DNA of 14,220 nucleotides, taken from positions 1-14,220 of the forward strand of contig JBFHVL010000079.1 of the NCBI GenBank assembly GCA_041589565.1, written 5' to 3'. The DNA comes from Pleionea sp041589565. GTDB taxonomy: Bacteria; Pseudomonadota; Gammaproteobacteria; Enterobacterales; Kangiellaceae. A model generated the notes under the pieces. The model worked only from the letters and a program-made list of their open reading frames with translations, ran no database searches and was not told the DNA's origin. Both the position numbers and the translations under genes were made by a program. This document shows positions 7,970 to 13,890 of this stretch, in pieces. Position 1 is the stretch's first letter; each line of letters opens with the position of its first letter.

Positions 7970-8836
7970 TTATTTAATAACCAAAGTCCCTGAGACTGTA
8001 TTCATCTGAACTTTTCCAGCAGCAGTTCCAACCGAAAATTCCAGCGCTTTTTCCTTTACAAAAGATGAAGTCACTGTACGGTCATTAAAACGATTTAAGA
8101 TATCGCCGCCAGGTCCGGTCTGAAGCCTTACTTCTGCATTTAACGAATTTAACAAGTGTAATGAAGCTTCCCCTGTCACGGTAGTCACCTTAATGTACGG
8201 TGACTCAGAAACACTAAGCCCCAGCTCAATATCGCCAGAAACCGCCGAAATAACCGCTCGCTTTACGCCTTCACTTTTGAGTTCGGCATTCCCTGAAATA
8301 ACACTGATTTGAATATCATCAGAGAGCAGATCGGCAGAAACATCTCCGCTGACATTGGAAACCATCAGTTTTCCCTGGCTTTCGGTCACGGTCATTGAGC
8401 CACTCACACTGTCCAGATCCAACTCGCCCGATACTTGAAGAACGTTAATATCACCGCTCACCGTTGAAAGATCCACACCCGCTGTTACATTTGTGACCTT
8501 AATATCAGAAGACACCCCTTTAAAGCGCACAAAGATGTTTTGTGGCACAAGCACCGTTAACTCAGAACCTTTACGGCCTCTTAATTGCCGACTTTGAGGC
8601 ATTTCCACTATCATCACAATTGAGTTGCCACGACGTTCAAAGGTAAAGCCTTCGGCAACTTCATCCAGCGAGCCACGCACACTGACCAGCTCAGACTCAG
8701 CGCCAGTAACGGTCACTTTTCCGCGCAAATTCTCTATGCTAATTTCAGTAACACCTGTCGCTGCGACTGTTTCATCAACCGATGTCGCAGCCCATACCGA
8801 AGAAATACAAAACGCCAAAAGCAATAGGCTTCGCAT
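7970..8836 (-). CDS. Exported DUF4097-family repeat protein
   Basis: This 288-residue protein has a signal peptide (MRSLLLLAFCISSVWA, cleaved near residue 16-17; the LAFC is not a good lipobox). The rest is a series of roughly 18-20-residue repeats built on the phrase VSGDI or SVSGS (for example TVSGDINVLQVSGELDLDSVSG and AVSGDIELGL), the pattern of DUF4097 proteins, predicted to form a right-handed beta-helix-like stack. No enzymatic residues are recognisable. ATG 8836 is preferred over the in-frame TTG 8848 because GAGG sits eight bases upstream of it. It lies eight bases after the putative anti-sigma gene and is the third gene of the sigma operon, which suggests an envelope role under the control of that sigma factor. 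The molecular function is unknown. Confidence 0.82.
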   Translation of the reverse strand: MRSLLLLAFCISSVWAATSVDETVAATGVTEISIENLRGKVTVTGAESELVSVRGSLDEVAEGFTFERRGNSIVMIVEMPQSRQLRGRKGSELTVLVPQNIFVRFKGVSSDIKVTNVTAGVDLSTVSGDINVLQVSGELDLDSVSGSMTVTESQGKLMVSNVSGDVSADLLSDDIQISVISGNAELKSEGVKRAVISAVSGDIELGLSVSESPYIKVTTVTGEASLHLLNSLNAEVRLQTGPGGDILNRFNDRTVTSSFVKEKALEFSVGTAAGKVQMNTVSGTLVIK

Positions 8837-8844
8837 AATAATCC

Positions 8845-9387
8845 TCAAATCGTTGGATAACTTAATTTAATCTGCTCTATCAACTGACGCTCTTGCGAAT
8901 AGGTTTCAGCAAGCAATTCATTTAATCGTTGATTCCCGGGATCTTGCATTAATGCTCTTTTAATATCAGCTATTGCCTGTTCAATAATAACCAAATTATT
9001 CTTAACATCTGCCACCACGGCAGGATCCATAGATTCAGTTTGCTGCTCAAAATCGTCCAGAAAGCGCGCCTTAACTAATTGATGCTGATCTTCCATCAAC
9101 TGCAAACTACGTTGTTGCTCAAATAAAGCAATCTGTTGTTGTTGCAAAGCTTGATAAGCGGACATAGATTTCCAAGAAATCGCCGTGGAAACCAAAGCTA
9201 GCAATAAGCTTGCAGCTACCGCATAGGGCATCCAGCCTTGCTGACTTTTACTTTTGAGCCTTGATGCATCTAACTCAATTCGATGACGAATCGCGGACCA
9301 TTGATCATTAGGCGGCTCAATCGAATCTGGCAGACGCTCTATAGACTGCTTTATCTTACTCCAGTCACGATCATCACGCTCACTCAT
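8845..9387 (-). CDS. Putative membrane anti-sigma factor
   Basis: This 180-residue single-pass protein has a cytoplasmic N-terminal part of about 50 residues containing DWSKIKQSIERLPDSIEPPNDQWSAIRHRI, one transmembrane segment (about 53-71, MPYAVAASLLLALVSTAISW), and a Gln/Glu-rich helical, probably coiled-coil, periplasmic part. The N-terminal layout and its place directly after an ECF sigma gene are those of an anti-sigma factor. The zinc-binding HxxxCxxC motif of the ZAS class is missing, so the family is not certain. Its ATG overlaps the sigma stop codon in ATGA, implying coupled translation and near-equal amounts of the two proteins. It could instead be a membrane protein of unrelated role; the operon is the main argument. 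Confidence 0.7.
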   Translation of the reverse strand: MSERDDRDWSKIKQSIERLPDSIEPPNDQWSAIRHRIELDASRLKSKSQQGWMPYAVAASLLLALVSTAISWKSMSAYQALQQQQIALFEQQRSLQLMEDQHQLVKARFLDDFEQQTESMDPAVVADVKNNLVIIEQAIADIKRALMQDPGNQRLNELLAETYSQERQLIEQIKLSYPTI

Positions 9388-9938
9388 AACAACCTCTCTT
9401 TTAGCAAGTTCCGCGCTCGATGCAGCTGAGCTTTGCAGGTTCCAGTCGATATCGACATCACCTCGGCGATCTCATGGTGCGCCATACCTTCAATATCATG
9501 CATAACTAAAACCATACGCGCCTTAACCGGAAGTTGCGCAATAGCCAACTCCAAATCTCTTCGTGATCCCAATTGTAACGATTCGTCATTACTGGGCAAC
9601 TCAGGTACTTCCAAACCATCTAATTCGCGATTTTTATTGCTTCTAAAATAACTGATAACCAAATTGCTCGACAATCGATGCAACCAGGTTCCAAACTGAC
9701 TTTCCCCTTTAAAGGTACCAATTTTTCGCCAGGCCTGAACAAAGGATTCCTGCATCAACTCTTCTGCAAGTGCCTCATTGGCACACATTCGCAAGCAAAG
9801 GGCATAAATACGTCCTTTAAAGTGTCGATAGAGATTTTCAAAAGCCGACAAACTTCCTGTCTGGGCTTCATATACCCATTCCTCAACTTCAGTAGCCAGC
9901 TGACGACGAGCGTTCAGCTCTATTAAGTTGGCACTCAA
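9384..9938 (-). CDS. ECF (RpoE-like) RNA polymerase sigma factor
   Basis: This 184-residue protein has the two domains of a group IV sigma factor. Region 2 (about 36-103) contains ENLYRHFKGRIYALCLRM, ELMQESFVQAWRKIGTF and GTWLHRLSSNLVISYFR, the core-binding and -10 recognition segments. Region 4 (about 130-182) contains LPVKARMVLVMHDIEGMAHHEIAEVMSIS and a helix-turn-helix with KAQLHRARNLLKERL, used to read the -35. It would direct transcription in response to an envelope signal relayed by the membrane partner encoded next. The start is a TTG at 9938 with AGGA eight bases upstream; no ATG occurs before residue 51. It heads the operon with the putative anti-sigma factor (ATGA overlap) and the DUF4097 protein. 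The upstream gap holds a hairpin at 10000-10029 but no clear ECF promoter. Confidence 0.92.
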   Translation of the reverse strand: MSANLIELNARRQLATEVEEWVYEAQTGSLSAFENLYRHFKGRIYALCLRMCANEALAEELMQESFVQAWRKIGTFKGESQFGTWLHRLSSNLVISYFRSNKNRELDGLEVPELPSNDESLQLGSRRDLELAIAQLPVKARMVLVMHDIEGMAHHEIAEVMSISTGTCKAQLHRARNLLKERLL

Positions 9939-9999
9939 TACGATGTCCTGATATCTATTGTTTAGTGGTTAGACGAGCTATCGGTAAAATTCGTTTGAA

Positions 10000-10029
10000 T
10001 GGGAGCACCATAAATTTCCTATGCTCCCA
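10000..10029. terminator. Eight-base-stem hairpin between the DUF2333 gene and the sigma gene
   Basis: TGGGAGCA and its complement TGCTCCCA (10000-10007 and 10022-10029) enclose a 14-base loop. On the minus strand it is followed by TTC and then AAACGAATTTT, a poor T-tract. It may end transcription from the DUF2333 gene or form a leader structure for the sigma gene. Which one cannot be decided from sequence. Confidence 0.4.
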
Positions 10030-10073
10030 ATTGTAAGGATGGATTATGAGAGGAAAAGCTGAAAGTTGCCAGT

Positions 10074-11084
10074 TTATCCCTGGGCGAGTAACTCACGTAA
10101 ATCGATGATCGCGGCATTAGCCCTCGAAATATAGGACGCCATCACGAGCGAATGATTAGCCATTAAACCAAATCCACTACCATTGAGCACCATCGGACTC
10201 CAGACATTTTCCTGGGTTGCTTCCAGCTCTCGGATAATCTGTTTTAAGCTGACCCTTGCATTTTTCTTTTCCAGAACCTGAGCAAAGTCAATTTCAATGG
10301 CTTTTAATAAATGGATCAAAGCCCAACAGGTGCCGCGAGCTTCATAAAAATTATCATCGATTTCAAGCCAGGGAGTTTTTACCATCATTTGCGAACGAGT
10401 ACTGGAAGATTGCTCTGCCGCTGAGTCTCCAGCCAAGTCAGTATTCACCCGCTCCTGCCCCACACTGGCAGTCAAGCGTTGAGACAAGCTACCCAGTCGT
10501 TTTTCGACCACCTGCAACCACTGGCGTAAGTTATCTGCACGCGCATAAAATTGAGCATCGGGATTAGTTGAGTCTTTCAGACTATCTCGATACGCTACCA
10601 GTTGAGCAATTCCTTCCTGGTACTTACCTTCCGCTTCTGGTAAAACCCAGGATAAACGATCGTTATTAAATAAAGGCTCAGCTTCTTTCAGGTTACTGTT
10701 TTCAATCGACTGAGATTGACTACGACTCATATGGTTTCTTAAAGCCGCACTCATATCGCGCACTTGAACTAAAACACCATATTCCCAGGCTGGCATGTTA
10801 TCCATCACTATGCTGGGAGGCATTATATCATTACTCAAAAAACCACCCGGTTTTTCCAATAAAGTTGTCGATATATCAATTAAAGTATCTACCGTAGTAT
10901 AGCCAACCACCAGCCCACTACCTGAGCGAGCATCTTTATCCGAAATTTCAATAAGATCGGGCTCAATGCTCCAATAAACGGCCAGCATGTAAAATCCCAA
11001 TAGCAACACCAGAACGCCCCATAACCCTGCTTTTACCGGATTAAAGAAAGAGTCCGAATCGCTTTTTTTAACTTTGTTAAACAT
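10074..11084 (-). CDS. DUF2333-family inner-membrane protein
   Basis: This 336-residue protein is of a family found in gammaproteobacteria whose function I do not know. It has one transmembrane segment near the N terminus (about 19-38, AGLWGVLVLLLGFYMLAVYW). A soluble, mostly helical part follows that begins SIEPDLIEI and contains GYTTVDTLIDISTTLLEKPGGFLSNDIMPP, MPAWEYGVLVQVRDMS and LRQWLQVVEKRLGSLSQRL. The PGGFLSND block and the WEYG block are what I recognise as this family's signature. ATG 11084 is chosen over GTG 11090 because GGAG lies five bases upstream of it. It follows the copper chaperone gene by 23 bases and is probably co-transcribed with it, which is the only hint of a role. Confidence 0.72.
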   Translation of the reverse strand: MFNKVKKSDSDSFFNPVKAGLWGVLVLLLGFYMLAVYWSIEPDLIEISDKDARSGSGLVVGYTTVDTLIDISTTLLEKPGGFLSNDIMPPSIVMDNMPAWEYGVLVQVRDMSAALRNHMSRSQSQSIENSNLKEAEPLFNNDRLSWVLPEAEGKYQEGIAQLVAYRDSLKDSTNPDAQFYARADNLRQWLQVVEKRLGSLSQRLTASVGQERVNTDLAGDSAAEQSSSTRSQMMVKTPWLEIDDNFYEARGTCWALIHLLKAIEIDFAQVLEKKNARVSLKQIIRELEATQENVWSPMVLNGSGFGLMANHSLVMASYISRANAAIIDLRELLAQG

Positions 11085-11107
11085 AGCCACTCCCGAAGAA
11101 TGAAAGT

Positions 11108-11557
11108 TTAGTGTGCTGATTTCACTTGTGCCTGAACCGTTAATTGCTGACCATCATCGAAGACCAGAGTAACATCAACCATATCACCATTGCCGATGGC
11201 TTCGTTCATTCCCATAAACATAACATGCAAACCACCCGGTTTAAATTCGATGGTCGCCCCTGGAGCTAACTCCACCTCATTCTGATGTCGCATTTTAGCA
11301 ATACCATTTTCATGAATGGTTTGATGAATCATCGAATGAGCGGCAATGTCACTATTCACTTCGATGAGTTTGATGGTTGTCGATTCATTATTAGTGACGG
11401 TCATGTAGAGCGCCGTACTTTTTTGAACAGGTAGTATCGCGCGAATCCACACATCGCTGACAACCACTTGCTTTTGGACCTTGGCAAAATCTTCAGCAAA
11501 AACTACCGAAGCGACCGCCATCAAAATTAAAACAACATTTAGCTTAAACTGGCGCAT
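11108..11557 (-). CDS. PCu(A)C-type periplasmic copper chaperone
   Basis: This 149-residue exported protein has a signal peptide (residues 1-21, ending VVFA before EDF) and a cupredoxin-like PCu(A)C domain that carries Cu(I) in the periplasm, usually for cytochrome oxidase assembly. The metal motif H-x10-M-x21-H-x-M is complete: His78, Met89, His111 and Met113, within HQTIHENGIAKM and GGLHVMFMGM. It sits between pspC and the DUF2333 gene, with no SCO1 homologue or other copper gene in the window. The upstream 125 bases contain two notable structures: an inverted repeat whose one arm includes the ribosome binding site region (AGAGA), and a 15-bp palindrome. ATG 11557 is the only sensible start. 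The spacing of the motif residues makes the identification strong. Confidence 0.9.
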   Translation of the reverse strand: MRQFKLNVVLILMAVASVVFAEDFAKVQKQVVVSDVWIRAILPVQKSTALYMTVTNNESTTIKLIEVNSDIAAHSMIHQTIHENGIAKMRHQNEVELAPGATIEFKPGGLHVMFMGMNEAIGNGDMVDVTLVFDDGQQLTVQAQVKSAH

Positions 11558-11562
11558 TTAAA

Positions 11563-11674
11563 GTGTCTCTAATTTTTTTGAGCAAACAAGGCATACTCAT
11601 ATTCAGTTAAAACAAATGAATTACAATTTGTAATGCGAGTTAGTTCACTAAAACCCACATTACATTAGAGACAC
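11563..11674. repeat. Eleven-base inverted repeat framing the copper chaperone leader
   Basis: GTGTCTCTAAT (11563-11573) and ATTAGAGACAC (11664-11674) are exact reverse complements 90 bases apart. One arm lies six bases before the chaperone start and contains the AGAGA that would act as its ribosome binding site. The other lies nine bases after the pspC stop. In a transcript running through both, the arms could pair and hide the binding site. Confidence 0.5.
11620..11634. promoter_or_regulatory. 15-bp palindrome in the copper chaperone leader, candidate operator
   Basis: ATTACAA-T-TTGTAAT is a perfect inverted repeat of seven bases around one base, about 63 bases upstream of the chaperone start codon. 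It resembles a repressor dyad but does not fit a regulator motif I can name: the copper-repressor box with TACANNTGTA has a two-base spacer, whereas here ACA and TGT are three bases apart. Confidence 0.4.
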
Positions 11675-11682
11675 GATGATAC

Positions 11683-11901
11683 TTAGATTTTATCCGTTAG
11701 AATAGTGGTAATAATATAAGCCACCAGTGTCGGTGCAGTAAAAAATATAAGGCCGAACAATGTACACAACCGAACAATGAGTAAGTCCCAACCAAAGTAG
11801 TCAGCCACCCCGGCACACACGCCAGTAACTTTACCTCGGGATCTGGAGCGAAAAAATCGCTTTTTACCCGACGACCGATAGCTTCGATAATATTCACTCA
11901 T
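11683..11901 (-). CDS. pspC: Short PspC-domain membrane protein
   Basis: This 72-residue protein consists almost entirely of a PspC domain: a basic N-terminal tail (KKRFFRSRSRGKVTG), the core GVCAGVADYFGWDLLIVRLCTLFG and a hydrophobic C-terminal segment (about 40-67). In the phage-shock response PspC is an inner-membrane sensor and PspA effector or partner. Here it is just downstream of pspA (66-base gap), supporting that role. It is shorter than the roughly 120-residue enterobacterial PspC and lacks any C-terminal cytoplasmic extension; there is no pspB in the window. ATG 11901, with GGAG eight bases upstream, is preferred over GTG 11910, which abuts the same GGAG. It is probably in the pspA transcript. 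Confidence 0.85.
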   Translation of the reverse strand: MSEYYRSYRSSGKKRFFRSRSRGKVTGVCAGVADYFGWDLLIVRLCTLFGLIFFTAPTLVAYIITTILTDKI

Positions 11902-11967
11902 GGATGACACTCCTCAATTATATCCCGACTTGATACCGTGACAATTACTGCTCTGACACTTGAAGCG

Positions 11968-12630
11968 CTAGCGACTCGCGACCTTAGATTTAATTGACTC
12001 GAGTTCCTGCTCCAATTTTTCCGAAACCACTAAATCATCAATTTGATCTTTCAGCGACTTGTGGCGCCCCAGGTCCATAACTTCCAATTCAGCTTCCATA
12101 AGATCCATTTTTCGCTCAAAAGCTTCGAATTTTTCAAACGCCACATCCAGATTAGGTCGGTATACCTGCTGTCTAACTTTTTTCTGCTTAACCAGAGTAT
12201 CTCGGCGCAATAGCATCGCATCTCTTCTTGCAATGGCTTCGTTTAACTTACTTTGCAAACGATGGATATCAAACTCCAACTTTTCTACCGCTCCTTCGAG
12301 TTCTGCCATTTCCGTACGCTGAGTCGCCAGCATTTGTTCCAAACGACTTTTTTCTTGCAAAGCAGCTTTGGCTAAATCATCACGTCCTTTAGCGACCGCA
12401 AGCTCTGCTTTTTCCTGCCATTGCTCAACGTCTTTACCCAACTGCTCCATTTTCCGGGTCAGCTCTTTTTTATCCGCCAGAGTTCGAGCCGAAGCACTGC
12501 GCACTTCCACCAATGTTTGCTCCATTTCCTGAATAATCATCCGTACCAGCTTTTCTGGATCTTCCGCTTTATCAAGCAATGCAGTGATGTTGCTGTTAAT
12601 GATGTCTGAAAGACGACTGAATACGCCCAT
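11968..12630 (-). CDS. pspA: Phage-shock protein A (PspA/IM30 family)
   Basis: PspA is a membrane-binding, coiled-coil protein that stabilises the inner membrane and keeps the proton-motive force under envelope stress; in enterobacteria it also restrains the activator PspF. The 220-residue product has the family length. It begins with the amphipathic helix MGVFSRLSDIINSNITALLDKAEDPEK, followed by RMIIQEMEQTLVEVR and long helices rich in charged residues to the end (KSLKDQIDDLVVSEKLEQELESIKSK). ATG 12630 has AGAGGTGA just upstream. pspC follows it. Upstream lies a sigma-54-like element at 12681-12696, matching the usual control of this gene in gammaproteobacteria, although no pspF gene is visible in the window. 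Confidence 0.93.
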   Translation of the reverse strand: MGVFSRLSDIINSNITALLDKAEDPEKLVRMIIQEMEQTLVEVRSASARTLADKKELTRKMEQLGKDVEQWQEKAELAVAKGRDDLAKAALQEKSRLEQMLATQRTEMAELEGAVEKLEFDIHRLQSKLNEAIARRDAMLLRRDTLVKQKKVRQQVYRPNLDVAFEKFEAFERKMDLMEAELEVMDLGRHKSLKDQIDDLVVSEKLEQELESIKSKVASR

Positions 12631-12680
12631 GGCTCACCTCTCTTTGTATAACTGTTAAAAGTCAGGGTTAACCAAGACAG

Positions 12681-12696
12681 TTCATAAATCGTGCCA
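12681..12696 (-). promoter_or_regulatory. Candidate sigma-54 promoter of pspA
   Basis: On the minus strand TGGCACG (12690-12696) matches the sigma-54 -24 element exactly. Four bases later comes ATGAA (12681-12685), a partial match to the -12 element TTGCW: the G is there, but the usual C is A. Its location 51 bases before pspA and the sigma-54 dependence of pspA in enterobacteria favour it; the imperfect -12 lowers the certainty. Confidence 0.5.
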
Positions 12697-12704
12697 TTTA
12701 AAGG

Positions 12705-12724
12705 AAAGAAAAATATTTTTCTTT
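12705..12724. repeat. 20-bp AT-rich perfect palindrome upstream of the pspA promoter
   Basis: The sequence AAAGAAAAATATTTTTCTTT is identical on both strands. It lies eight bases from the sigma-54-like -24 element on its upstream side. It may be a binding site or a bent, easily melted AT tract. Its low-complexity composition makes accidental symmetry more likely. Confidence 0.4.
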
Positions 12725-12743
12725 TTATTCAATAGGATAGCCA

Positions 12744-12792
12744 GGGTTCATCCGTTAAAGACGACTTCTTGCAGAACCCGAGTTAGAACTCG
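12744..12792. other. Hairpin-forming stretch downstream of dusA
   Basis: Two small inverted repeats occur between dusA and pspA: GGGTTC/GAACCC (12744-12749 and 12774-12779) and CGAGTT/AACTCG (12779-12792, two-base loop). On the minus strand neither is followed by a T-run, so a role as the dusA terminator is possible but unproven. Confidence 0.25.
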
Positions 12793-12827
12793 CAATAGGC
12801 AAATTAACCAAATAATAGCGAGACTGA

Positions 12828-13811
12828 TTACTCACGTATATTGGATGTCATAAAGGCCAATGCTTCCTGCAATAAGCCGGCATGAGCATCTGCACGATTG
12901 CCTTTTTCACTTAAAAAGCGACGCCACAGTCGCCCACCCGGCTGTGCATGAAATAACCCAAGCAGGTGACGTGATATCTGGTTAAAACGTCCTCCCGACG
13001 CCATATGCTGGCGGGTATAACGAGTCATAATTTCAACAACTTGCTCTCGGGTGGGGGGTGGTTCATTACTGTTAAAAAGCAAATGATCAGCTTCTGCCAG
13101 CATATAGGGATTGTGGTAGGCTTCCCGACCAATCATCACACCATCGACATAATTAAGATGCTGCTGAGATTGTTCCAGCGATGTAATTCCTCCGTTAATA
13201 ATCACTTCCAGTTCTGGGAAATCCTGCTTAATCTGATAAACCCGTTCATAATGCAGCGGTGGAATTTCACGGTTTTGCTTTGGACTTAACCCCTGTAGCC
13301 AGGCTTTTCTAGCATGAATGATAAAAGTTTTGCAGCCTGCTGAAGCGACTGTATCGACGAATCGAACCAGATCTTCATAAGAGTCCAAATCATCCACCCC
13401 GGTACGGCTTTTAACGGTAACAGGAATGGAAACCGCCTGCTGCATTCGGTGTACACACTTCGCTACCAGATCCGGTTCAGCCATTAAACAGGCACCAATT
13501 TTTCCACGCTGAACTCGGTCGCTCGGGCAACCAACGTTCAGGTTAACCTCATCGTACCCCATAACTTCGCAGATCCGGGACGACTCGGCTAACTCATCAG
13601 GATCACTCCCGCCAAGCTGAGCGGCGAGCGGATGCTCTTCGAGATTAAAGCCCAGCAACCGTTGGCGATCACCGTTAATTACGGCTCCAGTAGTAACCAT
13701 CTCGGTATATAGCACCACATGACGGCAAATTTGACGTAAAAAGTACCGATCATGACGATCCGTCCAGTCCATCATAGGAGCTATACACAGTTTTCGATTT
13801 AATACTGCCAA
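12828..13811 (-). CDS. dusA: tRNA-dihydrouridine synthase A
   Basis: This FMN enzyme reduces uridine in the D-loop of tRNAs to dihydrouridine. The 327-residue product opens with the DusA signature APMMDWTDRHDRYFLR (about 11-26), followed by LYTEMVTTGAVI. The catalytic cysteine is in NLNVGCPSDRVQ (Cys95). HARKAWLQGLSPKQNREIPPL, VIINGGITS and DGVMIGREAYHNPY form the flavin and substrate pocket, and the helical C-terminal domain completes the fold; these distinguish DusA from DusB and DusC. The start is a TTG at 13811, with AGAAG a few bases upstream; no ATG precedes Met13. The gene is divergent from the receiver-domain gene and shares a 79-base intergenic region with it. Confidence 0.94.
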   Translation of the reverse strand: MAVLNRKLCIAPMMDWTDRHDRYFLRQICRHVVLYTEMVTTGAVINGDRQRLLGFNLEEHPLAAQLGGSDPDELAESSRICEVMGYDEVNLNVGCPSDRVQRGKIGACLMAEPDLVAKCVHRMQQAVSIPVTVKSRTGVDDLDSYEDLVRFVDTVASAGCKTFIIHARKAWLQGLSPKQNREIPPLHYERVYQIKQDFPELEVIINGGITSLEQSQQHLNYVDGVMIGREAYHNPYMLAEADHLLFNSNEPPPTREQVVEIMTRYTRQHMASGGRFNQISRHLLGLFHAQPGGRLWRRFLSEKGNRADAHAGLLQEALAFMTSNIRE

Positions 13812-13890
13812 ACGTCTTCTTACCCAAGCACATTGAAAAGGGTCGCTATTGTACTAAATTTAAAATATCAATGGTTAACAAAAGCCACTT

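Noticed and set aside
7970..8836. DUF4097 protein as a lipoprotein
   Set aside because: LAFC in the signal peptide has Phe immediately before the Cys, which does not fit the lipobox; cleavage after Ala16 by signal peptidase I is more likely.
9960..10073. ECF-type promoter (GAACTT...TCTAA-like) in front of the sigma gene
   Set aside because: The nearest candidates have spacers of 13 bases or lack the GAAC core, so self-regulation cannot be supported from sequence.
11574..11600. Hairpin GAGTATGC...GCTC with an adjacent A/T run as a terminator
   Set aside because: The stem is only about five pairs including a wobble, and the run is A, not T, on the strand being transcribed.
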